From Branchiostoma floridae (lineage: Eukaryota > Chordata > Leptocardii > Amphioxiformes > Branchiostomatidae): a DNA stretch of 64,000 nucleotides. The position numbers and the translations under genes are program-made. Where the stretch lies: NCBI RefSeq assembly GCF_000003815.2, contig NC_049991.1:13683685-13747684 (forward strand), given 5' to 3'. Positions 43,201-48,386 of the stretch are shown in pieces (position 1 is the first letter of the stretch; each line of letters begins with the position of its first letter). A model generated the notes under the pieces. It did not search any database. It had not been told where the DNA came from and was given only the letters and a program-made list of their open reading frames with translations.

Positions 43201-45602
43201 NNNNNNNNNNNNNNNNNNNNNNNNNNNNNNNNNNNNNNNNNNNNNNNNNNNNNNNNNNNNNNNNNNNNNNNNNNNNGTTGCAGACAGTTCTGCCCCAGAA
43301 ACGATGTAATTTTACAGCTCTTTTACATGCTTTTCAAAGCTTCTTTTGTTACACTGTTATTTCATTGTCTACGTGGAACACTGAACATTTTGGCCAGCGC
43401 TAGCAGCAGCCGTTGAAGACATTTAGCAGCTTTTTGTACCATTTCTTTTTAGATATTTCTGTTATGTCATTATGGAAAGGTGTGACATGACAATAGTTAT
43501 GTCTGTGTAAGTGGCTGTACCTCAGTGAGTAATGAAATTTGAATTATTAATGGAAAAAGTCATCTGTGATAATCCTTAAAAATACCATTTAATCTTCATG
43601 GTACAAAGGTACCATATGATGATTGCTACTGATGGAAAACCGTGTCACACACGCAAGTCCAGCATTAGTCTAGTCGTCATAGCCTGAAAGTGACTTTTTT
43701 TCGGAGAACAAACTGATAAGAATAAAACATTCGATGTTGCTATATAAAGATATGAAAGTTATTCGTCTTTGCTTTTGACTTGCTAAACTAAACAGCGCGT
43801 CATTTGGGCGCAGTCTTCATGTAAGTCAGTCACGAAATCGTCGGGAGACGCAGGAAGGCGCACGGCGGTTTGGGCGGCCCACACCTGCATGACGAGCGCC
43901 CAATGGTACGGCAGCTTCCGTGAAATCCGTCACGAAATTGCGGGCAATTGCACCAAGACACACGATGTCTTCGCGGACGTGGCCGAAAGACAACAAGCAC
44001 CCATGCTGACACAAAAACAATGAAAACTTCTCTTTCCTCCTATAATTTTTACGTTACATCGATCAGTACTATTTGCGAAAATGTGGCAACTAGAAAATTT
44101 GGACATTTGCTCCCCAACAAATACAACATGATACATTCCATTTACCTCCAAATGCAAAAATGGACAGTTCCATAACAACCTTTTGCAGAAATGGACCATC
44201 CAAAATTGTCCTACTCGAAATGGACTTTGCCTAATTTTTATTTTCTCCACACAGAATGGACTCATTCCGGAACACCCAGTTGCAAAATTGACTCTTCCAT
44301 TGACTCTCCATAAGCCGCAACAGTTCGTAGGGGGTCCGGGGCATGCTCCCCGAGAAAATGTCATAATCTCTGAAACGCTATTTCCCGAAATGAGGGGCAA
44401 ATTTTGCTGACATACTAAGCTAAATTATTGACGTTTCAATAAGATTTTTAAAACTTTGTACCATCGGCCATTGTGTTACTGACCACAAAAGGAAGGTTGT
44501 TTTATAGATAATAAAAAAGTTAAAACACGCCACGTACCTTTTACAAAGACACGTCCTAGACATTAGTCACGTCCTACTAAATCGTTAACTAAGTTATTGA
44601 TAAAAGGACGTCACGTATGCCGCATGTAAGTGTGTCGTCTCTATGATACGTCGGATGTCACGTATTTTACGTCCCATGTGACGTGAATTCAGGAAAAACG
44701 TCACGTATATAGCTCCCATATTTTTAAACAAATATATTGCTATACATATATACTTATACATACTACTTATACAAATCACTTATACGTATATATTGTATAC
44801 ATACAAATATATTGCCATACTTTGTACTAAGTGGGACGTGGACACGTCACGTCCTACTCAATCGTTAACTACTAGTAAGTTATTGATAGAAGAACGTCAC
44901 ATATGCCGGACGTCACATATGCCGGACTATGTGTTCGTAATAGGTCGGACGTCACGCAGTTTACGTCCCATGTGACGTGAATTCAGGAAAAGCGTCACGT
45001 ATATAGCTCCCGTATTTTTTAAACAAATGTATTGCCATAGACCGTGCACTAAACAAACCACTTCCCCTGGCCCTACGGCCTTAAAAATACTATAGTCCAT
45101 AGACTATAGTCCACCTTATGTTGTACGACAATCAAAAATCCTCACGTTGGTAGCTGTACATACTCAATCTGGCAGCTACCAATACTTGATTTGTTACAAT
45201 TTTGCCTGACATAACCGAGCACAAGCCTTGGTATTTGGCGTCCACACTAAATGTGCTAACAAAATGTCTTATACAAAGTATGAAAAAATGTATTTTCCTT
45301 TGAAAAAGTCTACATTCAAGAGGGAGAGGTCGAGATAGGCTAAACAACAAACTACCGACAAAGAATACCATACAGATACATTCAGCTATACTAGCGAAGA
45401 ACATACAGAAAATCACCTAGAATGGAGAAGGCTTTGGTCTAAAACAATATTAACTATAATAGTATACGATGCACGTGTCCTTTTTGTACGCGGTTATTTT
45501 AAAATTCATCTTACCTTCTCCGAGGCCGATGGTGATGTAGAGACTTAGTATTTGACATGAAGATGCGATCACAACGGTACAGAATAGACGCAAGGCGGAC
45601 AT
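13297..45602 (-). CDS. Polycystin-1-family receptor-channel with mosaic ectodomain
   Basis: Thirty-six minus-strand exons from 45602 to 13301 join in phase to 2,520 codons plus two bases. Protein order: signal peptide, F5/8C, two-exon Cys-rich module, sushi x2, kringle, sushi x3, EGF-like x2, FN3, Thr/Ser-rich stalk, REJ-like region, GAIN with GPS, first membrane segment, PLAT, then ten more membrane segments with the polycystin extracellular loop and a PKD2-like channel core, and a C-terminal coiled coil. Eleven membrane segments with GPS and PLAT define the PKD1 family: large receptor-like partners of PKD2 channels in cilia and other membranes. The ectodomain matches no vertebrate PKD1, PKD1L1, PKD1L2 or PKD1L3 that I know. 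If the last exon is not spliced, the frame stops at TAA 13299-13297. If it is, the protein continues into the Ulp1/PHD exon. The start is set by the signal-peptide ATG. All introns look GT-AG except one GC-AG. Confidence 0.85.
13301..13397 (-). CDS. C-terminal coiled-coil exon of the polycystin
   Basis: A 97-bp exon (phase 1 in, phase 2 out) encoding DHDIMETLNNSLVEVEIKVE, then KLWLKRQSLFNL. Hydrophobic residues at heptad-like spacing (M, L, L, V, I, V, L, L) fit the coiled coil with which polycystins pair. The exon ends CTCAA/GTAAGT, a perfect donor. Read through, the same bases give AAG TAA, a stop. The next acceptor in phase is that of the Ulp1/PHD exon at 12838, giving LFNL-K-EKDADLPTEPEF. 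Confidence 0.8.
13707..14369 (-). CDS. Polycystin channel core: segments 9 to 11 and pore loop
   Basis: Exons 14369-14117 and 13984-13707. Segment 9 is VYGWFLAFLSFVNMLKFLRL, followed by the S4-S5-like KFLRLLRFNPFIAKL. Segment 10 is SFIFYFFFWMSAFGVYAYLM. The pore-loop region is SKSFSTLFQMSLGSFNFYQL. Segment 11 is YFFAFICIIFLMLMNIYMA. In PKD2 the selectivity filter is LGD; here the matching place reads LGS, lacking the acidic residue. This is common in PKD1-type subunits and suggests altered or absent cation selectivity. Confidence 0.88.
14517..15573 (-). CDS. Polycystin extracellular (TOP) loop and segments 7 and 8
   Basis: Exons 15573-15399 and 15194-14517. NDPLTFWSWLSETALESFYP and the DMQTVLVYPPSLIQGRVK stretch match the start of the polycystin loop; HYWGDGFGLHLGKSADEMRS, LKANRWIDKRTRVIFLEAML and FSSLMVV-like strands follow, ending in TGVFSRHHVQTFRL. 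Membrane segments are YLYILLEIIYVIVLLYTLW and IFNFFLAFTAIALYG. In PKD2-type channels this loop forms the lid above the pore and contacts partner subunits. Confidence 0.88.
16012..16648 (-). CDS. Polycystin segment 5 end, cytoplasmic linker and segment 6
   Basis: Exons 16648-16513 and 16253-16012. ILLLTIVTSSVRKTQAIETM completes segment 5. A very basic linker (MKRRMERLSMM, KQARMRQRRDRRF) precedes LWSIVWFCCFLLLVVSIA, segment 6, equivalent to PKD2 S1. Then NTILQSVDE opens the large extracellular loop. Confidence 0.87.
16829..16880. repeat. Fragment of the long inverted-repeat family seen at 22101-22525
   Basis: GGATGCTACCTGAAACGTCT and the following CTGCTATTTGGGCATATC match the right arm of the larger element near 22450-22530 (GGATGCTATCTGAAACGTCT, GCTATTTGGCGTTATC). 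It lies in a polycystin intron. Confidence 0.5.
17087..17577 (-). CDS. Polycystin membrane segments 2 to 5
   Basis: A 491-bp exon. It encodes SCLSLLFVSMVSSAMW (segment 2), TCLPVIMAIVLLFQYSRPS (segment 3), a cytoplasmic loop rich in Asp, Glu and Thr (DVETGDTPETPTQQGP), KYVAWVLVLLSTLGSAVFTV (segment 4) and SAYFISFLVDMFLLQPAK (start of segment 5). The FLLQPAK end continues into the next exon as ILLLTIV, a typical PKD1-family transition. Confidence 0.88.
17802..18633 (-). CDS. PLAT/LH2 domain (three exons)
   Basis: Exons 18633-18469, 18341-18181 and 17980-17802. The protein reads LDGLQNGFLYRLLIWTGAAR, TESTVAFKIVG, then VELLQLMHDNNGEGNRASWY, VDRAAVQDVTTGKTSYFFCH and EWLAADRGDG. ASWYVDR..V.D..TGK..FFCHEWLA is a typical PLAT signature. 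PLAT domains lie in the first cytoplasmic loop of polycystin-1 proteins and bind phosphoinositides. Following residues (FGFLFPASLRSNLAEEHLFL) lead to the RFTR-like STFTRSKRLGSC that opens membrane segment 2. Confidence 0.88.
18897..19017. repeat. Hairpin repeat in a polycystin intron
   Basis: Two arms of about 40 bases (18897-18938 and 18978-19017) are inverted copies: GGTCAACAGACAGTGGTTT against AAACCAGTCTGTTGAC. The loop is about 40 bases. It is probably a small MITE or the remnant of one. Confidence 0.6.
19196..19420 (-). CDS. GPS cleavage motif and first membrane segment
   Basis: A 225-bp phase 0-0 exon. ICHCNHLTAFGGDF contains the canonical GPS tripeptide HL/T with its two Cys, so autoproteolysis is expected between Leu and Thr. 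It is followed by the tethered segment, then AVLTTVIVALCLYSF as membrane segment 1 and a basic KIAERKDKRK on the cytoplasmic side. Together with the preceding CVYW...DGC strands this completes the GAIN domain. Confidence 0.88.
19631..21932 (-). CDS. GAIN-domain exons before the GPS
   Basis: Exons 21932-21775, 21263-21021, 20638-20149 and 19779-19631. The first encodes an acidic, Lys/Glu-rich linker (SLSPKERLEKAEEKEKEKQ). The next encode EEIRQVLDGLFDAIIGAMRP, then RGGITLHAQRVWGDQFGG and the beta-rich stretch QNHNIPVAFDNLTEDFKI, ending in QIQWARLSCVYWNETQEDW and TDGC. CVYW...W.TDGC is the usual GAIN-B strand pair just before the GPS. Several N-x-S/T sites fit an extracellular position. Confidence 0.75.
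22101..22525. mobile_element. Long-TIR non-autonomous DNA element in a polycystin intron
   Basis: Arms of about 140 bases (22101-22240 and 22381-22525) are inverted: GCCAAATAGCAATTAAGCAA... at the left against ...TTGCTTGAATAACTGCATGC TATTTGGC at the right, and CACTGAAGAGATCTTGTTGA against TCAACAAGATCTCTTCAGTG. The centre (22241-22380) has no ORF. A related fragment lies at 16829-16880. Confidence 0.7.
22651..24110. repeat. Tandem array with a period of about 150-165 bases, in two blocks
   Basis: The motif CCGAATGACTTGAAATTTGG, with variants, recurs at about 22768, 22914, 23077, 23239, 23850 and 24014, each followed by a GGCACA(AGGG)-type stretch and a TTTTTGGTCATTTT box. The block starting 22651 (ATTTCAGCCATACCATAGGT) is repeated almost unchanged from 23745 for about 230 bases, including the small palindrome CCATACCATAGGTATGG. 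It lies in the large intron between 21932 and 27564. Confidence 0.7.
24105..24780. repeat. Direct duplication with TAATTAATATTCA / GCGGGGCC core
   Basis: About 24105-24245 resembles about 24604-24765, 495 bases apart. Shared blocks: GCACTTTTCTGAGGG, CCGCACGnnn, TCTAATTAATATTCAnnAGC and GCGGGGCCT, followed by a CCGTnTATAT box. The rest of the stretch shows no gene. Confidence 0.55.
24781..27563. other. Large polycystin intron, no exon recognised
   Basis: Open frames here are short and show no familiar domain. The stretch holds a 15-base perfect palindrome at 25461-25491, a poly-C tract at 26867-26900 and otherwise unique-looking DNA. Confidence 0.5.
25454..25500. repeat. Perfect 15-base palindrome flanked by a 9-base direct repeat
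   Basis: Arms CAAGGAGCTTTTATC (25461-25475) and GATAAAAGCTCCTTG (25477-25491) are perfect inverted copies around one base. GTTAGTTCA occurs directly on both sides (25454-25462 and 25492-25500), which looks like a target-site duplication around a very small element. Confidence 0.65.
27564..29413 (-). CDS. REJ-like region of the polycystin (four exons)
   Basis: Exons 29413-29333, 28863-28720, 28579-28448 and 27654-27564 join in phase. They encode YDLDSIFAASISEKPQDVLQ, TTNFISENLSFFHGK, KAIKTLASESGRAQ, ISELSTLVIKSCPG and MAVAVLMSIISKLYLLDMSD. The helical repeats and position between the stalk and the GPS match the receptor-for-egg-jelly (REJ) and GAIN-A region of polycystins, although no diagnostic motif is visible. 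The left border of the second exon (28863) is uncertain; another acceptor at about 28796 also keeps the frame. Confidence 0.5.
27739..27911. mobile_element. MULE-like MITE with 9-base target-site duplication
   Basis: The 173-base element starts TAGCCTGGGTACCATCCGG and ends CCGGATGGTACCCAGGCTA, with terminal inverted repeats that extend to about 34 bases (ending in GCTCC/GGAGC). It is flanked by an exact 9-base direct repeat, CCTCATCGA (27730-27738 and 27912-27920). Nine-base duplications are typical of Mutator-like transposases. The interior is AT-rich without an ORF. Confidence 0.85.
29450..29520 (-). repeat. Probable 3' end of a retroposed repeat
   Basis: AAGAAGAAGAAGAACTTTATTGCGCGACAATTGCAGC reads on the minus strand as an AATAAAG followed by (TTC)n. 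Similar ends occur at 3418-3460 (AATAATAATCTTTATTGACA) and 10130-10180. A simple tail after a conserved 3' sequence suggests LINE- or SINE-type insertions. No reverse transcriptase frame was found. Confidence 0.4.
30054..31253 (-). CDS. Thr/Ser-rich, mucin-like stalk of the polycystin (three exons)
   Basis: Exons 31253-31110, 30707-30597 and 30109-30054 join in phase. Residues such as ATPTTTSAPAATTEQKSRGT, TEPATSTLQQAQ, AVTTTATPTRRQTSR and TKETSSRPPVDN are rich in Thr, Ser, Pro and Ala and lack Cys. This suggests an O-glycosylated spacer between the adhesive modules and the REJ/GAIN region. Exon borders are supported by phase fit only, since the sequence is low in conservation. Confidence 0.6.
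30877..31047. mobile_element. MITE with GACATTTCCAAACCG ends, copy 1
   Basis: The left end GACATTTCCAAACCG and the right end CGGTTTGGAAATGTGAC are inverted copies. The interior shares GATATAAAAGACAC and AAACTACACAA with a second copy at 37971-38118 in the opposite orientation. There is no ORF. Confidence 0.75.
31538..31576. repeat. Short near-perfect hairpin
   Basis: Arms CGTTAGGCATGGCACA (31538-31553) and TGTGTCATGCCTAACG (31561-31576) pair at 15 of 16 positions around a 7-base loop, in the intron between the stalk and the FN3 exon. Confidence 0.6.
31793..32080 (-). CDS. Fibronectin type III domain
   Basis: A single 288-bp phase 1-1 exon: VDPPMDLVVTDITDEGFKVT, WSPSPDPDFDLEGYRVVVSG, VGLPPETAYIIRVTALFSSG. 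The W of strand B, the GYRV tyrosine and the LPPETAY/RV pattern are all present. It links the EGF pair to the Thr-rich stalk. Confidence 0.85.
32146..32290 (+). repeat. tRNA-related SINE copy (diverged)
   Basis: It shares with the copy at 41257-41535 the blocks CCCAGAACnnAGAGGTCCTGGGTnCnA, TAGACACAGTGGATAACAAC and AAAAAGGnTATGGG. The GGTnCnAn.CC part resembles a pol III B box. Confidence 0.55.
32522..33052 (-). CDS. Two EGF-like modules
   Basis: Exon 33052-32930 encodes a calcium-binding-type EGF: DTDECAAVNGRCDHICSNFP, GGYRCFCHLGF, HGCGG, with six Cys and the D-x-D-E-C start plus the F-x-G-G-Y hydroxylation-type stretch. Exon 32623-32522 encodes a laminin-type short EGF: CGHCQGGDVNCDPLSGVCSA, then GCQDGWKTQLCD. 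Both are phase 1-1, like the surrounding modules. Confidence 0.8.
33147..34093 (-). CDS. Sushi modules 3 to 5 of the polycystin ectodomain
   Basis: Three 177-bp phase 1-1 exons: 34093-33917, 33677-33501 and 33323-33147. Each begins VVQCPALTPPDNG and ends in PTC plus a shared GTA donor. Substitutions are few (SYND/YYND, NQGYELEGAS fixed, NRTW/NQTW, SGP/SSS). Together with the two at 37072-37779 they form a five-copy array interrupted by the kringle. Decayed EGF exons sit between copies. Confidence 0.87.
33400..33461 (-). pseudogene. Decayed EGF exon between sushi exons
   Basis: The minus strand reads DRDESATVYHRCDHICFNIP, clearly related to DTDECAAVNGRCDHICSNFP of the live EGF exon 33052-32930, but the first Cys is Ser, the GGYRCFC half is gone and no donor is visible. 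Similar remnants lie at about 33740-33815, 34150-34232 and 37310-37385, so an EGF-plus-sushi pair was the unit duplicated. The EGF exons then degenerated. Confidence 0.65.
34264..35000. other. Intron with repeats and left arm of the large inverted repeat
   Basis: GCATCGTCACCCTTCCACCC near 34284 recurs near 34937 as a second, similar block. A (CAT)n-rich stretch occupies 34425-34440. The left arm of the inverted repeat is 34511-34748. No coding exon seen. Confidence 0.5.
34511..36209. repeat. Pair of long inverted repeats framing the kringle exon
   Basis: The left arm 34511-34748 (GCCCCACTTGGAAAAGG... to ...GTGTAGGGGAAGGTCTTT) is found inverted at 35960-36209 (AAAGACCTTCCCCTACAC... to ...CCTTTTCCAAGTGGGGC). 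Shared inner blocks include CACGTCGCCCTGTCATGTGC-type and AACACGTTTAGCACATTGTA. The arms are about 240 bases and enclose 1.2 kb, including the kringle exon. Confidence 0.8.
35008..35247 (-). CDS. Kringle domain exon
   Basis: A 240-bp phase 1-1 exon encoding a complete kringle of about 78 residues: DCQVGNGASYRGTVAVTETG, then CQRWDRQTPHQH, NYPSSGLEKNYCRHPWGD, WCYTTD and WEYCDVPVC. All six Cys are present, and so are the HQH and NYCR.P motifs. Kringles occur in plasminogen, HGF, ROR and Kremen and bind proteins or lysine side chains. The lysine-binding DxD/E motif is not obvious (reads TTDLST). A kringle in a polycystin is unusual. The exon lies between the two arms of a large inverted repeat (34511-34748 and 35960-36209). 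Confidence 0.87.
36235..37063. repeat. Local tandem duplications of a CGTACACGTATTTTCGCT unit
   Basis: The block ACGTATTTTCGCTnGTTTAA, continuing as GGTACCCTTTTCCAAAACGT and then TATTTTGACACGGAAATTGT, occurs at about 36247, 36481 and 36846. The companion block CATCGTAGACGTATTTACGT occurs at about 36389, 36619 and 36982. Spacing is about 231 and 363 bases. A more distant relative lies at 35480-35600. The last copy ends only about 9 bases from the sushi exon at 37072. Confidence 0.75.
37072..37779 (-). CDS. Sushi modules 1 and 2 of the polycystin ectodomain
   Basis: Two 177-bp phase 1-1 exons, 37779-37603 and 37248-37072. Both read VVQCPALTPPDNG (ADG in the second), LSPTGVNSYNDEVMFTCNQG, YELEGASSVRCQANRTW, SGPVPTC, so they are nearly identical at the protein level. 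That points to recent tandem duplication or gene conversion. Between them near 37300-37390 lies a decayed EGF exon. Confidence 0.87.
37971..38118. mobile_element. MITE with CGTCACATTTCCAAA ends, copy 2
   Basis: The ends CGTCACATTTCCAAAACGGGG and CGGTTTGGAAATGTGACG are inverted copies. The interior TGTGTCTTTTATATCAT is the reverse complement of the interior of the copy at 30877-31047, so the two copies lie in opposite orientation in introns of the same gene. Confidence 0.75.
38202..39487 (-). CDS. Two-exon Cys-rich extracellular module, not assigned to a named family
   Basis: Exons 39487-39268 and 38464-38202 encode about 160 residues. The first has FEVLRAANQQYNGVDFFAIE and then two Cys (WCRDYQNLCAGYGL) and another in RPTGCGEDY. 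The second has CVTEYN, ALDCGP, WDRCFGFLQCHPNDCHRAI and VYTVCAG. Eight or nine Cys over 160 residues suggest a disulphide-bonded extracellular fold. I recall similar unnamed modules in lancelet predicted proteins but cannot name the family. The second exon ends in a GC donor (ACAG/GCAAGT), the only non-GT donor seen in the gene. Confidence 0.65.
38940..39182. mobile_element. Long-TIR MITE just downstream of a Cys-rich-module exon
   Basis: The left arm AAGCCTTCTCACACTAGTTA... GGGTAATATGTCAAAGTTGA is inverted at the right as TCAACTTTGACATATTACCC ... AAGTGTGAGAAGGCTT, arms of about 70 bases with mismatches. A diverged relative is at 39869-40060. Confidence 0.75.
39869..40060. mobile_element. Diverged second copy of the 38940-39182 MITE family
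   Basis: It shares GGGCCTTCA then CATGACATATTACCCA, CAATTCCT and CCGCGCATGCG with the first copy, and has the inverted counterparts ATGCGCAGCAACATG and TTATGGGTAA at the left. The arms are less well kept. Confidence 0.6.
41080..42613 (-). CDS. F5/8 type C (discoidin) domain, three exons
   Basis: Exons 42613-42435, 42115-41966 and 41224-41080. Residues: CRNPLGMESGAIPDESITAS at the start, GGRNTGTWLQ then VDLGKMFYVTGTITQGRHW, WVTSYKLQYS and WTTYSGSDG, then VFPGNTDMGTP, TNMLYEPVEARCVRFLPQT and MRVEILGC with the closing Cys. The fold is complete: about 150 residues between two Cys. F5/8C domains bind lipids, glycans or collagen. After ILGC the frame reads a few residues to a TGA followed by ATTAATAAA, so an ending here is conceivable. 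However, the internal GTAGGT donor at 41079 fits the phase of the next exon at 39487. Confidence 0.85.
41257..41535 (+). repeat. tRNA-related SINE copy
   Basis: The head has CCTAGAGGTCCTGGGTTCAA followed by AACC, matching a B box (GGTTCAAnnC). The body has TAGACACAGTGGATAACAAC and the end reads GGCCTTAAAAAGGCTATGGG then a CTTTACCTTTAT tail. Fragments of the tail occur at 45070-45095. It lies in the intron downstream of the F5/8C domain. Confidence 0.6.
42730..42875. repeat. Clustered AAACCGTGCC repeats at the gap edge
   Basis: The motif AACCGTGCC or its complement GGCACGGTT occurs five times (about 42757, 42776, 42787, 42822 and 42840), in alternating orientation, with GGGGCAGTCCCC palindromes. 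Assembly stops directly after it. Confidence 0.6.
42876..43276. other. Assembly gap (401 N)
   Basis: Unknown sequence inside the first polycystin intron. Its left flank is a palindrome-rich repeat, so the gap is probably repeat-caused. Confidence 0.99.
43277..44550. other. Polycystin intron 1, no exon recognised
   Basis: Short open frames only. 43829-43980 contains GTCACGAAATCGTCGGGAGACG and a near-repeat GTCACGAAATTGCGGGCAAT about 100 bases on, probably a dispersed repeat. Confidence 0.45.
44556..45030. repeat. Tandem duplication rich in TGACGT/ACGTCA motifs
   Basis: 44570-44740 and 44855-45030 share CACGTCCTACTnAATCGTTA, TTTACGTCCCATGTGACGTG and CGTCACGTATATAGCTCCC, about 285 bases apart. 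Each copy carries several ACGTCAC cores (CRE/ATF half sites). It lies in intron 1, 0.5-1 kb downstream of the first coding exon. Confidence 0.7.
45515..45602 (-). CDS. Signal-peptide exon (first coding exon) of the polycystin gene
   Basis: ATG at 45602 opens MSALRLFCTVVIASSCQILS, then LYITIGLGE. This is a basic start, a hydrophobic core and small residues, as in secretory signals. The GTAAGA donor leaves one base, which fits the phase-1 acceptor of the F5/8C exon at 42613 and gives ...GLGEACRNPLGMESG. The 2.9-kb intron includes an assembly gap, so a further exon could be hidden there. Confidence 0.7.
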
Positions 45603-45694
45603 TGTCCTGGGCTTCCTTCCGTTTCAATCACTCCAGTAGAAATATGTAAAAGCGCACAACACACCCTCCCCGACGGAGGGGAGGCGCCGCTTGT

Positions 45695-45975
45695 CTGACT
45701 GTACCGACTGTTCTCCTCTCAAGTATGGCTGTACCGACTGTTCGCTTCTCAAGTGTGGCTGTATCGGCTGTTCACTTCTGAAGTATGGCTGTACCGACTG
45801 TTCACTTCTCAAGTGCGCCTGTACCGACTGTTCATTTCTCAAGTTTGGCTGTACCGGCTGTTCCCTTCTCCAGTATGGCTGTACCGACTGTTCTTCTCTC
45901 GAGTATGGCTGTACCGACTGTTCACCTCTCAATTGTGGCTGTACCGACTGTTCAATTCTAAATTGTGCCTGTACG
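45695..45975. repeat. 30-base minisatellite, about nine copies
   Basis: The unit CTGTACCGACTGTTCnCTTC plus TCAAGTnTGG recurs every 30 bases nine or so times with scattered substitutions. Because 30 is a multiple of three it stays open in several frames on both strands. It starts about 90 bases upstream of the polycystin start codon, so it lies in its 5' UTR or promoter. Confidence 0.85.
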
Positions 45976-45999
45976 GACTATTTACACAGAAAAAAGGTT

Positions 46000-48334
46000 C
46001 TAAAAGAAAGTCCTTCTGTCCGATTGAACCTAAGAGAAGGCAATCGTCGTGCGACCAAGTTTTCGAGAAAAAAAAACGTCACCACCACTGTCTCAGCTAC
46101 ATCCACGGGATAGCTCGGATATCTGCAAGACTTCTAAGTGGGTATACCACTTGTACAATATGTATAATATAAACATGTATAGGGGGTGAAACCATTCCAG
46201 CAATGGGTAAGAAACATTTCTAAAATAGACGAGAACAGAGACACACTGACACTGCCGAAACTTTATGCTTTTGCTACTTGTTCTACAAAATAGGTATTTT
46301 TGCACAAACTCATGTGCGGCACGCGTTTACGCACACAATACGCACACTTTTACTTTGAAATTGCTGTCACATCAGACCTCCCCGCGTTGTTGCAAAAGTA
46401 AAGTGGACCAACTGTTGCTTTGAGTCAGGAGTTGCCAAACAAACGGGTGGTTATAATTACCTACCAACGGTAACTTGTTTCCTTGCCCGTCTCCTTTTTA
46501 CATGCATTCTTTCTTGCAACTTATTTATTGACTGCAATCGAGAAATTCAATGATGAAACAAAAATGTACAATTCATCAATATTTACCCGTGCTGTTGGCT
46601 GTTACTTCGAATTCGTTTACATATTTTTCGTACAAATTTACTCGCATGTGCTTAGATATAATCCCCACAGCTTAGAGTTCAGGTATGAAGTTTGAAATAT
46701 TAATGACGGGCGCGGCGACCACAAGTAACAATGAATTACTTTATTTTTTTTTTTAAGTGCTGCCTGCTAATTTCCTGGGTGAGCATACGGTCCTGCCATG
46801 TTATTTTATGTTATTTGTGTGTTTGTCAATATCATAGTTCTTAATACCACCTTATTCGGCCAACAAACGGAAAGAATAAATTTCAACAATAGCAATGAGA
46901 GGCCCTCCCACCCACTGCAAATGATGTCGTTATCGCTATGTTGATATATTTGTCAAACGGTCATACATCATGTATATCCATGTTCATGTAAATGACTAAA
47001 AAGTCTTTCACTCTGGCTAATCAGTCGACTTTGGACGTGGAATTTTTCACCATATCCAAGCCAAGAAAGTTATTCGGCATAGCTTGAAGGTCGGAAGCCA
47101 TTCGACACGTTAAGATCTCATCCAACATCTGCTTGGAGTTAAGGTGAAAAAGAAAAAAAACACGTGTGACAAAGTAATATCTGTGGGTCTGCCGCTAAGT
47201 AATGACATCTGAAATATTAATGAGGACGGCCAGTCCCCAGAATGTTTAAAGATTACCCTAGATTACATATGATAGGGTACATGTATATGGCTTGTTCTAT
47301 GATATTAGAAACGTAGAGTAGGAACATATCATCGCATTTACAACTAAAACCATCTGGCTACATCCGATACATCCATATCTTATACTCCCTATCTCTACAT
47401 CACCAGATCCCCATTCATTCTTCTTCTCTATGTCTATCCGTCTCTCCATCCACATTTACATTATTTTCTTTATGCAGCTCTTGCTCGATCTTTCTGTTTC
47501 TTTCTTCACTCCTCGCTTCATCCCTCTATCAATCCTTTCATCTCTGACTTCATTCTTCTGTACACCCCTCTCCTGATAACGATGTCTTTTCTTGTCTAAT
47601 TTCTACATCCCTCTATCTTTTTCCATCCTTTCTTCACCCTCGTCTCTCTCCCCCTCCGACCCCCCCCCCCTTATATATCATGGGTTCGCCATTTAGCCAG
47701 TGTATGGAGAAAGAGAATTTCGAGACCTAAGAATAAAGAGAATTTCGACACTCACAGAGCACGACAATGCGATATTGGTATGTGCGGAGTGTGAACCCTT
47801 CCCCTGTATTCTATCGACTTATGGTAAAAAGTCCTGCACTCTTTCCTCACATACACATGTTTACCGGTTTAGAGGATGCCGCAGTTTCATTTTCAAATGC
47901 GTACCCTCTAACATGTTGAGTACCAAATGATGTTCCCATTGACCCCCAGCGGTTAACGGGAAAGTAGTCATGGGGTACAATTCACAAAAGAGAAATAACA
48001 AACAAGTTATGAAAAAAGGACTAGGAAAACACCCCCTGGCCCCTGAATTTCCAGAGCAAGCTGCAAGGTGGCCAAAACCTACACCACTTCTTCCTTATCT
48101 GCCACCAAAAAAGTTATGAAAGTAACGTTGTTCCCTCTAATTTTTTAAAAGTAGAGAAGTTGAAGGATCGGAACTCAGTTTGCCTTGTAGCTGAAGGAAT
48201 GACCTCTCACCCCATATACAGTTATTTTGCTTCAGGGTAATTCCCTGGAAGAGATCAAATAAACTGGGGGGGGGGGGGGGGGCGCTTAAAGGGTAAGCCT
48301 CTCTTACCACCACCACCACCCACCCCCCACCCCC

Positions 48335-48386
<52 letters not shown>

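Noticed and set aside
42770-43416. Frames of about 180 codons spanning the N gap
   Set aside because: Almost all residues are unknown; the apparent openness is an artefact of the gap.
45691-46113. Long open frames over the 30-base minisatellite on both strands (Cys-rich on plus, Gln/Ser-rich on minus)
   Set aside because: They are open only because the repeat length is a multiple of three. There is no start context, splice support or domain.
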